Positions 34,068-43,738 of a stretch of 64,000 nt of DNA are shown here, piece after piece. The position numbers were made by a program, and so were the translations under genes. The DNA comes from Bisporella sp. PMI_857 (taxonomy: Eukaryota; Ascomycota; Leotiomycetes; Helotiales; Helotiaceae). Within the stretch, counting starts at the first letter, position 1; each line of letters begins with the position of its first letter. A model generated the notes under the pieces. The model searched no databases and was not told the DNA's origin. It worked only from the letters and a program-made list of their open reading frames with translations. The stretch covers positions 124,001-188,000 of the forward strand of contig JAJSPD010000053.1 of NCBI GenBank assembly GCA_021307315.1, read 5' to 3'.

Positions 34068-35666
34068 ATGGATGCAGTCACCACCAAAAAAAAAGGCCAG
34101 GCAACTCGTTTTCTCCTCGTCGGCCTCGGTCCATGCGCGAAACGAACTTACGCCAAACAATTGGTATTTCTCAAAGAAGCTGGTCGAGCCGAGCTAGTCT
34201 GCGCCATTGATGTTGAATCAAAAAGAGAAGAGCTAGTCCAATACCGAGATGATCACTTTCCGGAAGTCGAGCTAGTCTTTGTCACTCCATTTACGACGCA
34301 CATGCCACAAGAGTTGACGGCGGAGCTGAACCAACTTCTGAGGCGTTTACGGGTCGACTGTATCATCATCAGTACCGAACCACAATCTCATAAGTCTTAC
34401 GGTTTGTGGGCCTTGGATCAAGGGTTAAATATCATCATGGACAAACCTGTAACCACCCGCAAGGGGGCCATTACCGACATGGCAGAGGCCTCTGGAATTG
34501 CTCAGGACTATAATGATTTATTATCTGCATATCAAAAGCTGCAGAGCCGGCGCCGTACCATGTTTCTCATTGCCAGTCATCGCCGTTATCACCCCGCTTA
34601 TATAGCTACATTTCAGATGTTGAAGCAGATGGCGGAAAAGTCTGGATCACCGGTGACAAACATCACCTCAACTCACTGCGATGGACAATGGAGGCTTCCA
34701 ACCGAGCTTGTCGATCAGCCTTACCACGGATTCAGCGGCGGACATGGCAAGGTCTCGCACAGCGGGTACCATATACTCGACACGACGTATCGATACATGA
34801 AGGCTGGGTGGAGCAATTCGAAGAAACCAGACAAGATTGAAGTTATAAGCAGTTTCGTCACTGTAGCCGGTTTCCTGAAGACGCTAACCCATGAAGACTA
34901 TCTTCGCGTGTTCGGAGACGATTATGAGAAGTCACGGAAGTATACACATGAGCAGGTCGAGGCATTGGTTGCTGGTGGCGGAGAGTTGGACGCAGCTATT
35001 CAGATCACTTTCTACAAGCATGACGTGCCAATCATGATGGCACAGCTTAATCTACTTCACAATGGCTTCAGCCGGCGGAGCCGGATACACCCAATCAAAG
35101 ACTGGTACAAAGGTTCCGGCCGAGTCAAGCACGAGGCGCACGAGATTAGAAGCGGTCCGTTCCAGACAATTGTCATGGATTCCCGACAGGCAAGTGACAA
35201 CCAAGACAGATTAAAGTCTAACAGTGCGAGGATAGGAAGCAGCAACCACTTTGAAGTGCACGTCTTCAAGAATTGTGATCTCTTCGGGGAAGCCGAGCCG
35301 CTGACCTCGTACTCAATGGTCGACATAGATCGACAACACATCACAGCACGACCGGGCATTTACACTGAGAACGCGAAGGGAGGAATATTGCGAGAAGCGC
35401 TCGACTATCTTAAGGGAATGAAAGGAGTGGAAGATCTGGTTTCAAACATTGATGACCACAGCGTTCCGGCACATCTTATGAGCGCGGCCTATATTTCGCA
35501 TATTCGACGGGTCAGAGGCGAAAACCCCATCGTGACCATAGATTTGTCCTACGGACCAGGCATTCGCCCGAGTAAGTGTAGCATCCGCTGCCTCGCTTCT
35601 TTCATACCTCCTCTAGATTTGACTTATCAAGTAGATCACGGCTCTGCCATGGCATCTTTAAGATGA
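34068..35666 (+). CDS. Gfo/Idh/MocA-family NAD(P)-dependent oxidoreductase
   Basis: 532 residues as an unspliced frame. The N-terminal Rossmann fold is clear: RFLLVGLGPCAKRTYAKQL (dinucleotide loop), ELVCAIDVESKREE (end of second strand), VDCIIISTEPQSHKSYGLWA, and IIMDKPVTTRKGA, where the Lys of the usual EKP motif is kept. The C-terminal alpha/beta domain includes SHSGYHILDTTYRY, with the His expected near the active site. Substrate unknown; relatives oxidise sugars, inositol or similar alcohols. Length is longer than the usual ~350-450. The last ~30 residues may be intronic: a GTAAGT at 35572 could splice to a downstream exon near 35677. The 34068 start follows directly on a CG-poor leader and matches the fold's beginning. 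Confidence 0.8.
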   Translation: MDAVTTKKKGQATRFLLVGLGPCAKRTYAKQLVFLKEAGRAELVCAIDVESKREELVQYRDDHFPEVELVFVTPFTTHMPQELTAELNQLLRRLRVDCIIISTEPQSHKSYGLWALDQGLNIIMDKPVTTRKGAITDMAEASGIAQDYNDLLSAYQKLQSRRRTMFLIASHRRYHPAYIATFQMLKQMAEKSGSPVTNITSTHCDGQWRLPTELVDQPYHGFSGGHGKVSHSGYHILDTTYRYMKAGWSNSKKPDKIEVISSFVTVAGFLKTLTHEDYLRVFGDDYEKSRKYTHEQVEALVAGGGELDAAIQITFYKHDVPIMMAQLNLLHNGFSRRSRIHPIKDWYKGSGRVKHEAHEIRSGPFQTIVMDSRQASDNQDRLKSNSARIGSSNHFEVHVFKNCDLFGEAEPLTSYSMVDIDRQHITARPGIYTENAKGGILREALDYLKGMKGVEDLVSNIDDHSVPAHLMSAAYISHIRRVRGENPIVTIDLSYGPGIRPSKCSIRCLASFIPPLDLTYQVDHGSAMASLR

Positions 35667-36801
35667 TTCTCACAGAATTACGTTACCATCCGGCATTGCA
35701 ACTCAACTGGCCTCAGATACCTGTCCTCGGCAGCTCAAATAGTCTCAAATCCGTATCCGATCTCCGACTGGGCCGTGAGGGAATCAAAGGTATATCGGCG
35801 ACATTGAGTTTAGTAATTGGCAGCAGGTGGGGAAATCGGTCTAAAAGCTCTCAGTTGGCTGAGAAGAGGCTTTCAGAACTAGTAGATGCGTGTGGCTGTA
35901 TTAACGTGTCCTCAGACGGATGCTAGTCCCCGTTTGGCTTCACCGAGTTCCGTCACTAACTGCCAGTGGCTGCTCAGTAGGTGGTCGTATAGACTGCTAT
36001 CCGTTACGGCAACATACTTTTCACCCCCCCTTGATTACGCCATTTTCTATGTTTTCTTATTATCTAATTTGTATAGCGTTCCTCATGTACTTAGACGCTA
36101 CCCAGATCCCGTAACTTTATGGGATTAAGCTTGTCCAAAATCCAGTGCTGTCTGCCAGTTTCGTCCCTCTAGTGACGTCGTCCACTCTCACTTGGCGATT
36201 TGGGAGTGGAATATAGGCTGAAGTGGAGATTTCGATGGGGGAAATCCCACTCCGTTCCATTCCCGGGTTTCTGGCAAAATGGTAATGTGATCAAGAAGAG
36301 TAGGCACAAGATCCTTGATCCGCTTGGTCTGCGTGCGTGTGAGTAGAGTGCCAGGAAGTGGCGAGCCGTTATTCCCGGAACTCCAGCCCGGTTTACAACA
36401 CTTATAAAGCTAAAAGGAAATTAAATGACTTATCTACAACAGAGCTATTTACTACGCTCGGAATTTCTTGTTCTGAATCCCTTGAATTAGAATCCCTCAG
36501 TCTATATTATAGGGCGGTTAGAACATGTTTCTGCCACCCAGATCAGGCTAAAACCATTGCAGCATGCACCGGCCGTCGGGCAGCAAGTCACAGATCTACG
36601 GCACTATCTTGACAGTCTAAGATGTCTGCACATCATATTGGCGATAGTTATCACAAACCAAACAAAATGGAAAATCTGACATATTGACCCACATCAAAAG
36701 TTTTGTGAAGTTACAGCTAGCTGCTGCCACAGTAGAGAGAGATTCTCTCCTCCCCTGTGAAGGGCGGGGCCGATCCAAAAGAATAATGAGACAAGGCCCA
36801 T
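35667..36801. other. Intergenic; possible extra exon, otherwise no gene
   Basis: 35663-35926 is open and could hold a terminal exon of the oxidoreductase. 36358-36612 is open without an ATG and has no family feature. The rest shows nothing recognisable. Confidence 0.3.
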
Positions 36802-38031
36802 TTAGCGGTTTTTCCAAAACGGTGGAAGCCTTATGGACGCTTGAGCACCCCACTCTTCGAAAGTCAAGACTGGGGTCTTCTGCTGCTCGGGAGTCTGCGG
36901 CGGAATGACAGAGCTGACAAGAGGGCTCATTTTGGTAGCGAGAGCCGGGCGGTAGCATAGGAGGACACTGTATTTGTCCACTGATTTCTGGGCTCCCGGA
37001 GCCGTGACGACACGATGGTACCCGGACTTCAAGAGCCCGTTGGTCAAAATGGACAGCACGGCGCCCACGTTCACGACGACATGGCCAGGAATAGGCTTGA
37101 TCCAGCGCCAACCATCATCATGGGTGCTGTTGAGGTGCCTGTTGACACCACCATTCTGGAGCTTTCTCTCAAACTCGGGATCCAGGGTCTGGAGACCACC
37201 GACCCAGGTAAACAGTATGGCAATACTGACCGCATCACGATGAGGGGGGAAATTTGTCTGGGCCACCTTTGTTCCTTCGGGTACGCCGGGGTAGCGCAGC
37301 AGACGCAAGAAGTCGTTGGACGGATCGGCGAAGCGGTGGAGCGATTTCAGTTCCCCGTCGGACAGCTGCAACTTCTTTTCCAGAATTCCCAAGAGGATAT
37401 CAAAAATAGTATTGCCATTTTGCATCAGCGACGTGAACAGGTCGCGGTACTCCCTCAACCAGGGAGGAAGTTGAGATCCCAAATTCGGATCCATTGCCAT
37501 CTCGTATAGCGGGACCTGGTAAATCATCAGCCCATCCATATAGTACTCAGAGGATATATAAGAGAAAAGAATATATACTGACATTGAACGCCTCACTAAA
37601 TTCTGGCTCACCGTTAGGCCCGATGCTAGGACATTTATACCTTTTTAGCACACCGGTCGGATTAGTATATTCGCCATCAAAGTTCCTCGTTTGTGAATAT
37701 TTACTTACCCCATATCAAAAATACCCCGGCCGTCGCGGGATTTATACTCAAGCTTCTCTTCCATGGAAAGCGTACGAAGGGTTGCCTGCCCGACCCCGCA
37801 GGCATCGACGCCGTCATTCCAAAGCTTAATGCCCCTAGGGTCATCGGTCACGTTCAAATAGAAAAAGCCCATGGACCTGCAGATATTCCAGATCTTGTCG
37901 ATCTCACCCTGGTCATGATCGAAGAGCCCCTTGAGAGAGATGTGGGGCAATTCGATAATGGGGCGGCCATCCGGGAAGGGGACGGCCTCGGGGAGGTTCC
38001 GGATCGTCGTGTTGTCACCCATTTGGATCAA
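36802..38031 (-). CDS. 2-oxoglutarate/Fe(II)-dependent dioxygenase (isopenicillin-N-synthase-like)
   Basis: Exons 38031-37709, 37640-37583 and 37515-36802 give 364 residues. The N-terminal DIOX_N part reads IIELPHISLKGL and IWNICRSMGFFYLNV. The middle 58-bp exon supplies GYKCPSIGPNGEPEFSEAFN. The core has the iron-binding facial triad: His-x-Asp in FPPHRDAVSIAIL (~residue 245) and His in SGYHRVVTAPG (~315), plus the co-substrate Arg near YSVLLCYRP. Such enzymes hydroxylate, desaturate or cyclise small molecules, often in secondary metabolism; the substrate is not deducible. Intron 1 (68 nt) ends in AAAAG and intron 2 starts GTCAGT. The neighbouring oxidoreductase might belong to one small pathway, but no other biosynthetic gene is present. 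Confidence 0.85.
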
Positions 38032-38489
38032 TCTCGAGCGAGAACAAATTTAAATCCAAAATAAATCCAAGTTGGAGAAGGGAAAGGATATATACGCGCG
38101 GCGATAATGGTAGCGCTGGATGCTATGATCGATCGATTGGGGGAATGCTTAAATTATTGGAAAGTGTTGGGCCTGCTTGTCAGGATTTGAGGTGGCTGGG
38201 CCACGGGAACCAATGTAGACAAAAAGGAGCGTGGCATGCATTGGAGTCGAGTAACTTAATAACCTGCGGGGGCTGCTCGGCTCGGCTCTCGCGCTGCTTG
38301 GCGACCAGGTAGAAAGCGTATGTGGTGCCACTAGATGTGCGGATTTGAGAACGAGCTAATAGCCTTAGTCTTATGCAGTGTGCGCGCCGTCTAGAGAATC
38401 CGTCCGTTCTCACTTGCTGTTAGTTAGGACACATGGCAATTTCCTGGGAATTCAGAGAAACATGCAAACTACGCCACACGTGTGACATT
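38032..38489. other. Upstream of the dioxygenase, no gene seen
   Basis: No recognised coding sequence or repeat until 38490. Confidence 0.35.
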
Positions 38490-38632
38490 TCTACCGCCAC
38501 GCACATGACCAGGCTTAAGAATAGTGGCTGAGTAAAACACAGCGAGTGCGGATTTATACAGTATATTGTAATTAGGTTAATGCACATTAAATTCCTGAAG
38601 CTAAACCTTGCGGCGTTTATGCCCTCTCCTTA
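38490..38632 (+). repeat. Dispersed repeat shared with 43249-43410
   Basis: Both contain CACATGAC[CT]AG, AAGAATAGTGGCTG, GATTTATACAGTATATTGTA and TTAATGCACATTAA in the same order with scattered C/T differences. Element type unknown. Confidence 0.6.
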
Positions 38633-38635
38633 CAC

Positions 38636-38891
38636 TGTCACGGCCCTGGCCCTATCTCGAGCTTGGCCCCTGTTGCTACAGGACTCGGCATCCCAGAGCT
38701 TGGCGACTGACACTACAGGGCTCGCTTACACTGACCCCTGGCCAGCCTCCTGTATATAAAGCACTCCTCTCCTTCCCTTCTTCTGCCTGTAGCTTGTTCT
38801 CTTAGTTATAACAATTGATAGTTGTACAAACCTTTGAGTCCTTCTACCTAGATCTACGGATCGAGATCCTTGTTCAGCTTGAGTTGTTACA
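38636..38891 (-). mobile_element. Solo LTR, family 2
   Basis: 256 bp, TGTCACGGCCCTGGCC... to ...TTGAGTTGTTACA. No target duplication; the right flank is an older copy of the same LTR. Confidence 0.85.
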
Positions 38892-39037
38892 CTCGGCCCC
38901 TAATACTACAAGGCTCGGCCCTTAACACTACCAAGCTCGTTTACACTGGCTTTTGGCCAGTCTCCTGTATATAAAACACTGCTTTCTTTCCTTTTTTTTT
39001 GTCTGTAGCTTGTTTTTTTCGTTATGACAATTGACAC
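38892..39037 (-). mobile_element. Older, partial family-2 LTR
   Basis: CTCGTTTACACTGGCTTTTG, GGCCAGTCTCCTGTATATAA and CTGTAGCTTG follow the family order but carry many T-for-C changes; both ends are missing. The younger LTR adjoins it. Confidence 0.6.
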
Positions 39038-39039
39038 TT

Positions 39040-39384
39040 GTATGACTAGATTACCATCATTTTGCGTGCTTCTGACTGAAATACCACTTTTTTTTGCCAA
39101 GACAAAATTGTGGAATTTCAGTCCTATGCCAACAGAAAGTATGGTAATCTAGGGTTTTGGGCACTTTTTGATGGTATTTGTGGGATCACTCTACCCGTGG
39201 CAACACCACGTAATAACTACGTAGTTGCCTGTTGGGTTGAATGTGATTGATTGTTGAAGGTTGAGCGAAGGGATGAGGATATGCCTCACCCCTGAGTCAT
39301 GTGACTCCGTCACATGACCCCCCCATTCAGTGACTATTCTATTCTACGAGTATTAATACAAACAGTATTCTAGTCATTTGCCGT
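39040..39384 (+). repeat. MITE-like element interrupted by an LTR
   Basis: Begins TGTATGACTAGATTACCATC and ends CTAGTCATTTGCCGT (39384), matching 9677-9778 in the right half (CCCTATGCC, TAATCTAGGGTTTTGGGC). The LTR at 39179-39364 splits the right end. Confidence 0.65.
39179..39364 (+). mobile_element. Solo LTR with perfect target duplication
   Basis: 186 bp, TGTGGGATCACTCTACCCG... to ...GTATTAATACAAACA, flanked by GTATT (39174-39178 and 39365-39369). Removing it restores the MITE end. Confidence 0.9.
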
Positions 39385-39840
39385 TAATTTAATGACTTCG
39401 ATTTGCGATTTGCAATTTGATCAATTATTACATTTGATTACCCCATTTTGCGTTGTTGCACGTTGGTCGGTATGTCATGCCATAATTGCTAGTATCCATA
39501 GGACAGCGATTTCTGTACAGGAATTGGAGTTTAGGCTTTGAGTTGTATATAGTATCTATTCCAAAGCTAGGGCAGTGTGGCCCTAGCCTTATTACAAGGT
39601 ATTGCTCTTGTGTAGAGCAAGGTGGAGGACACAGCGTATGGAGTACAAAAAACCCAAAAAAAATTTAGAGTAAGGACCCCCTCTAGGTTACCCCCACGCC
39701 TTAAAGCCCGTCGGAGTTGGTTTATTTAAGAAGTTGTAGTCATCTACAAGGCTATAATACAGGAGGTAGAGCGAAACTTAGAAAAAAATACAGTTTCATA
39801 TTATTTGAATTTTCCAGTTACGACATCCCAGAGCCTGCAC
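39385..39840. other. Spacer, no gene seen
   Basis: No coding sequence recognised; the ORF at 39486-39668 lacks features. Confidence 0.3.
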
Positions 39841-40094
39841 TGTAACAACTCAAGCTGAACAGGGATCTCGATCCGTAGATCCAGGTGGAAGGACTCAGGT
39901 GTGAACAACTATCAATTGTCATAACTAAGAGAACAAGCTACGGACAGAAGAAAGGAAGGAAAGCAGCGCTCTATATATAGGAACTGGCCGGAGGCCAGTA
40001 TAAGCGAGCTCTGTGTTGTCCGGCGCTGAGCTCCGTCCGAGCCTTGGGGTGTCCGGTGCCAGGCTCCAAGTGAGAAAAGGCTAGGGCCGTGACA
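39841..40094 (+). mobile_element. Solo LTR, family 2, with perfect target duplication
   Basis: 254 bp, TGTAACAACTCAAGCTGAAC... to ...GGGCCGTGACA, flanked by TGCAC (39836-39840 and 40095-40099). It sits 22 bp beyond the stop of the HET gene, so it may supply or disturb that gene's 3' end. Confidence 0.92.
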
Positions 40095-40116
40095 TGCACC
40101 TTTATATATGTTGTTT

Positions 40117-42708
40117 TTATCCGAGTCTAATAGTTTCCCAAACTTTTCTCATGTTCCGATACGCGTAGAAAGTATTTGTACTATCACACAATTCATACAA
40201 GGGATGGAGATCACCGTAGTCTCTAGAGGACATATTTCTAGTACTTAGAGAACTGCTCTGTATTTTATTTTCATATATGTGAACCTTCCCAGAGTAGATC
40301 CCAAGTCGCTCCAAATTTCCTCTCCTTTCCCCGACTAGAAGCACAGTAGGGTAGGGAACTTCGTCTTCGTCTGTTCCAGGCGGTACCACTGTCTCGATAA
40401 GTTGGACAAGGATACATTTTTCAGGTGGTGGTTCCAACGAGTCGATTGGCATTGTAAAGAAGGCCTGTTGGTTACGTTTTTGTGGCGGCCAGTCGGTACT
40501 GCAAATCTCAGCAATGACCGTGTACATAGGATATGTACCATGAATATCAGACACTCCTGGAGGAGTTTGACGAACGATGACAGGTATAGTCCAACTCGAT
40601 ATATGCAAAAAGCACGACAGCCGGGGTGGCTGACCTGTGCTTGCCATTCTTTTGTATTCTTTCCAGTTGACAACGGCACCGTCAAGACACTCGATTTGAA
40701 TGTCCATCATTTTATACCTGGTCATGCACGCATTGCTATAACGCGACAGACGATTGTCTGCGGAATCGAGGTGTGGCCAGAAAACAATCTCATGTGCCCA
40801 GCCTGCCCAAGACCAGCTTGGTGTGCAAGGTCTTCGGACCGGTCTGGAATTACCAAAGCCACTAGCTAGTGTTAAAGTCCAACACAGTCCAAACGAGAAC
40901 TGGAGAGACTGATCACTAATATTGCCCACCGATATTCGCGGAAAACGTTCCAGAAGTGGAACACCCCAATGGTGATCAAATCTTGTATTTACTTGATACC
41001 AGGCGAAAACTCCACAAATAGCATTGATGATATCTGTAGAGTAACTGATTGACCTTCTTGAATACTCCTCTATGCAGTAGATGATGTCAGGTGCACGGCG
41101 AGTAAGGCCAGGATAGAATATGTTTTCGGTTCTCCAAGATTTATTATGAAGTTGACCATGTGTTCGTAGATATTGTGAGGGAGCAGAGGCCCAGGATTCC
41201 TGCCAGTTGAATTCATGACATTCAAAGTAAACCTCGGAGTCTGTGAATATTATACGTCTCCGAGAAAACAGGCCTTCTTGAAATGTCCACGCACGGCTCA
41301 TCCACCGAGACTCTTTTATCAGCTCCTTAGTTCTCCAACGGTATTCCATAAAATTATTATTTCGGAATGTAAACGGTGAGACAAATTTTCGTCGCAGTCT
41401 GCTGGCTCCAGGTAGGCCATAGAGGGGATTTTCGCCGCAGGCGGCAACAATAGTAACATCCGACTGCTGGTAGATTAAGCCCATAAGACTAATTTGCTGT
41501 TGTACTTCCTCCTTACATCTCTGATCAATACAATATCTGTCAATCCATAGATACCGGATTCCGAGTCGGTGGGTCACCATGATGGCATCCTCTATCGTGG
41601 CGGGAAGACGTGATGGGAGCTTTGCAATATGCTCTGAATCATGTTTTACGGATCCCCAAACATAGCTAAGTGTTGCATATGGCTCAAAGGCCCGACCTGC
41701 TACCAATACAACTTCCCGTAATTTGCAATCAATCAATTTCAGAGGATAAAATTTTTCCGATGACAGCAAAGGGACATTATTGCAAACACTGTAATGCGAT
41801 GCTTTGCACAGCTGTATACAGTCGTACAACATCTCATAGTCCAGACTGTCGTCTTTGAAGTGACGAAGTATCTCGGATCCATTATTTTGACAAAAGACGT
41901 GTCCAATTTTCTCATGATGGTCTAACTGGACATGTATTATAATCTGTAAGTGAGGCACGCGGAAGTGTGCCAACTTGAATGGCCCTCTCCAGGAGGGAGA
42001 TTCAACTTCAATATCGATGTCTGGAGCTCCAACGTAGTTTCTGTGGGCCTGCCCAATATGTGGCTCCACGATTTTCAAAAATATCTGGCACAGTGCACAC
42101 GCTTGTTGAAGTGTTCGATAACTGTGAAGGCGATAGCGTTTCTGTCCCAAGTATTCTAGGAGAGGGTTATGACGAAGTGAAATCGACGATTCAGAACAGT
42201 CAATGCCCCTCTCAAGATCAAGACATACGCATCTCGAGCAAAGCCCCACATTACTTGTATTGGGAAACTCGCTGCCTTGTGTGTTTTCGAATTCAACAAC
42301 GGGAGAAGGGATATCCGACCATTTTAGGGTTCGCAGTGACCTAGGAGAAGGTGATCGGGACGATAAACAACTGAGATCTGCGCGACGTTCTACGGATTCC
42401 GCACGTTTCCGTTCCTCTTCTGCTCTCTTTGAGGGACGCCCGCGCGGTCGAAATTTTGTCGGCATATAATAATTGTCCTCCAAGCACAAGTCAAATCCCT
42501 TCAAAGTTTGTCCAGTGGTCTGTATTTTTGAAAAGATTAATAGGTCTCTATCAGTCGATTTGCTTGATGTCGCAGCGACTCCAGGTAGGAAAGAGGAGGC
42601 GGCCACAGTTGGTGGGGAGAGGTCCATCTCCCCTCCAGGAATTCGAAAGCGTGGTCTCTCACGCTTTCTTCGTGGCTCGCCTATGTCCCACTCCCACATG
42701 TTAGACAT
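40117..42708 (-). CDS. HET-domain protein
   Basis: 863 residues, single exon. The heterokaryon-incompatibility (HET) domain starts near residue 342: YATLSYVWGSVKHDSEH, then AIMVTHRLGIRYLWIDRYCI, YQQSDVTIVAACGENPLYGL and the block SRAWTFQEGLFSRRRIIF. These are the three usual sequence blocks of the family. The N-terminal third is low-complexity, basic and Ser-rich, with a short Cys block (LCSRCVCLDLERGIDC). HET domains have a TIR-like fold and trigger cell death when strains with different alleles fuse. No WD, ankyrin or NACHT domain follows, so it is the stand-alone type. Start 42708 is the first Met (MSNMWEWDIG). Confidence 0.9.
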   Translation of the reverse strand: MSNMWEWDIGEPRRKRERPRFRIPGGEMDLSPPTVAASSFLPGVAATSSKSTDRDLLIFSKIQTTGQTLKGFDLCLEDNYYMPTKFRPRGRPSKRAEEERKRAESVERRADLSCLSSRSPSPRSLRTLKWSDIPSPVVEFENTQGSEFPNTSNVGLCSRCVCLDLERGIDCSESSISLRHNPLLEYLGQKRYRLHSYRTLQQACALCQIFLKIVEPHIGQAHRNYVGAPDIDIEVESPSWRGPFKLAHFRVPHLQIIIHVQLDHHEKIGHVFCQNNGSEILRHFKDDSLDYEMLYDCIQLCKASHYSVCNNVPLLSSEKFYPLKLIDCKLREVVLVAGRAFEPYATLSYVWGSVKHDSEHIAKLPSRLPATIEDAIMVTHRLGIRYLWIDRYCIDQRCKEEVQQQISLMGLIYQQSDVTIVAACGENPLYGLPGASRLRRKFVSPFTFRNNNFMEYRWRTKELIKESRWMSRAWTFQEGLFSRRRIIFTDSEVYFECHEFNWQESWASAPSQYLRTHGQLHNKSWRTENIFYPGLTRRAPDIIYCIEEYSRRSISYSTDIINAICGVFAWYQVNTRFDHHWGVPLLERFPRISVGNISDQSLQFSFGLCWTLTLASGFGNSRPVRRPCTPSWSWAGWAHEIVFWPHLDSADNRLSRYSNACMTRYKMMDIQIECLDGAVVNWKEYKRMASTGQPPRLSCFLHISSWTIPVIVRQTPPGVSDIHGTYPMYTVIAEICSTDWPPQKRNQQAFFTMPIDSLEPPPEKCILVQLIETVVPPGTDEDEVPYPTVLLVGERRGNLERLGIYSGKVHIYENKIQSSSLSTRNMSSRDYGDLHPLYELCDSTNTFYAYRNMRKVWETIRLG

Positions 42709-43248
42709 CGTGGCGATCTCAAGGGAAGCGGCTGGTTAATGGCCCTGGGGATCTGTCGAAAGTCTCACGTAACTGATGGAAGTGCTTGATGCGGAGCTTT
42801 AGGAAGTTCGTTTTCATAGTGGCTGTTAGACCCTGTTTAGGCAGTGTTAGCTAAGATACAAATGGATATGCTTAAGGGGTGTCCACCTTGCAAGTGAACA
42901 TCCGGTAGTCTCTTGACTTTTGATAGCCTCGTGTGGTGGTACATTCGCCGCGCTTAGTAATCCCTATTCTCTGCTGACTGTTTTTGGCTAGCGGAATCCT
43001 ATAATTTTTGCTTGACAAGGCTCAAGACATATTCTGAATGCGTGAAGAGCACGATGATGGAGTGTAGAATGAGGGACGTTGCCATGATCTGCAAGAGCAC
43101 GGTATGATCTAGGCACGCCAGGAGGCACGCCTTACGCCAATACTTGACTGGCTCTGTCCATATTACCGTTGCGATGGTGATGTGGAAGGAGACGAGAGAG
43201 CGCTCTCCTGCCGCGCAAACCTGCTATGGAAAGTTCGAGAAGCGTCTT
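42709..43248. other. Upstream of the HET gene, no gene seen
   Basis: No coding sequence recognised. Confidence 0.35.
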
Positions 43249-43410
43249 CTACGCCACACACATGACTAGACCTAAGAATAGTGGCTGGGCAAAGTATAGC
43301 GAGCCCAGATTTATACAGTATATTGTAGCCAGGCTAATGCACATTAATAAGCACTAAATCCTGACGCTAAAACATGTGGCGTTTATGCCCCTCTCCTCAT
43401 ACTAGAGAAA
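43249..43410 (+). repeat. Dispersed repeat shared with 38490-38632
   Basis: Same block order as 38490-38632, with a small insertion (TTAATAAGCAC) near 43345. Confidence 0.6.
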
Positions 43411-43738
43411 CTCCCGGACTGCATTATGTTCCTCTTTGAGTGTCTTTAAAATTTAGTGCTGAGAATTGGTGGTGCAGCCCACCCGTAAGGCATGGGCCAT
43501 AACCTTACGGGTCCCAATACACTTACCACTATGGTAGGTTTATAATTTTGGTGCAAAACTGTAGGAAGTAGGGGTTTACGGATCCACATACGACCCACCA
43601 GGTCACGTGGTCCGCACAACCCCCATTTTGTAGAATCTAGAGTAGAACCTAATACAACAACAATTACCATATCCATCAAGAGCAAGAGCACGGCCTATGA
43701 GCTGTGCCTTTTGCCCCGTGGAAGGTAAGGAGGGGATA

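Noticed and set aside
36358..36612. 84-codon ORF as a gene
   Set aside because: No ATG start, no splice context and no recognisable domain.
34068..38031. Biosynthetic gene cluster formed by the oxidoreductase and dioxygenase
   Set aside because: No backbone synthase, transporter or regulator accompanies them; two enzymes alone are not enough.
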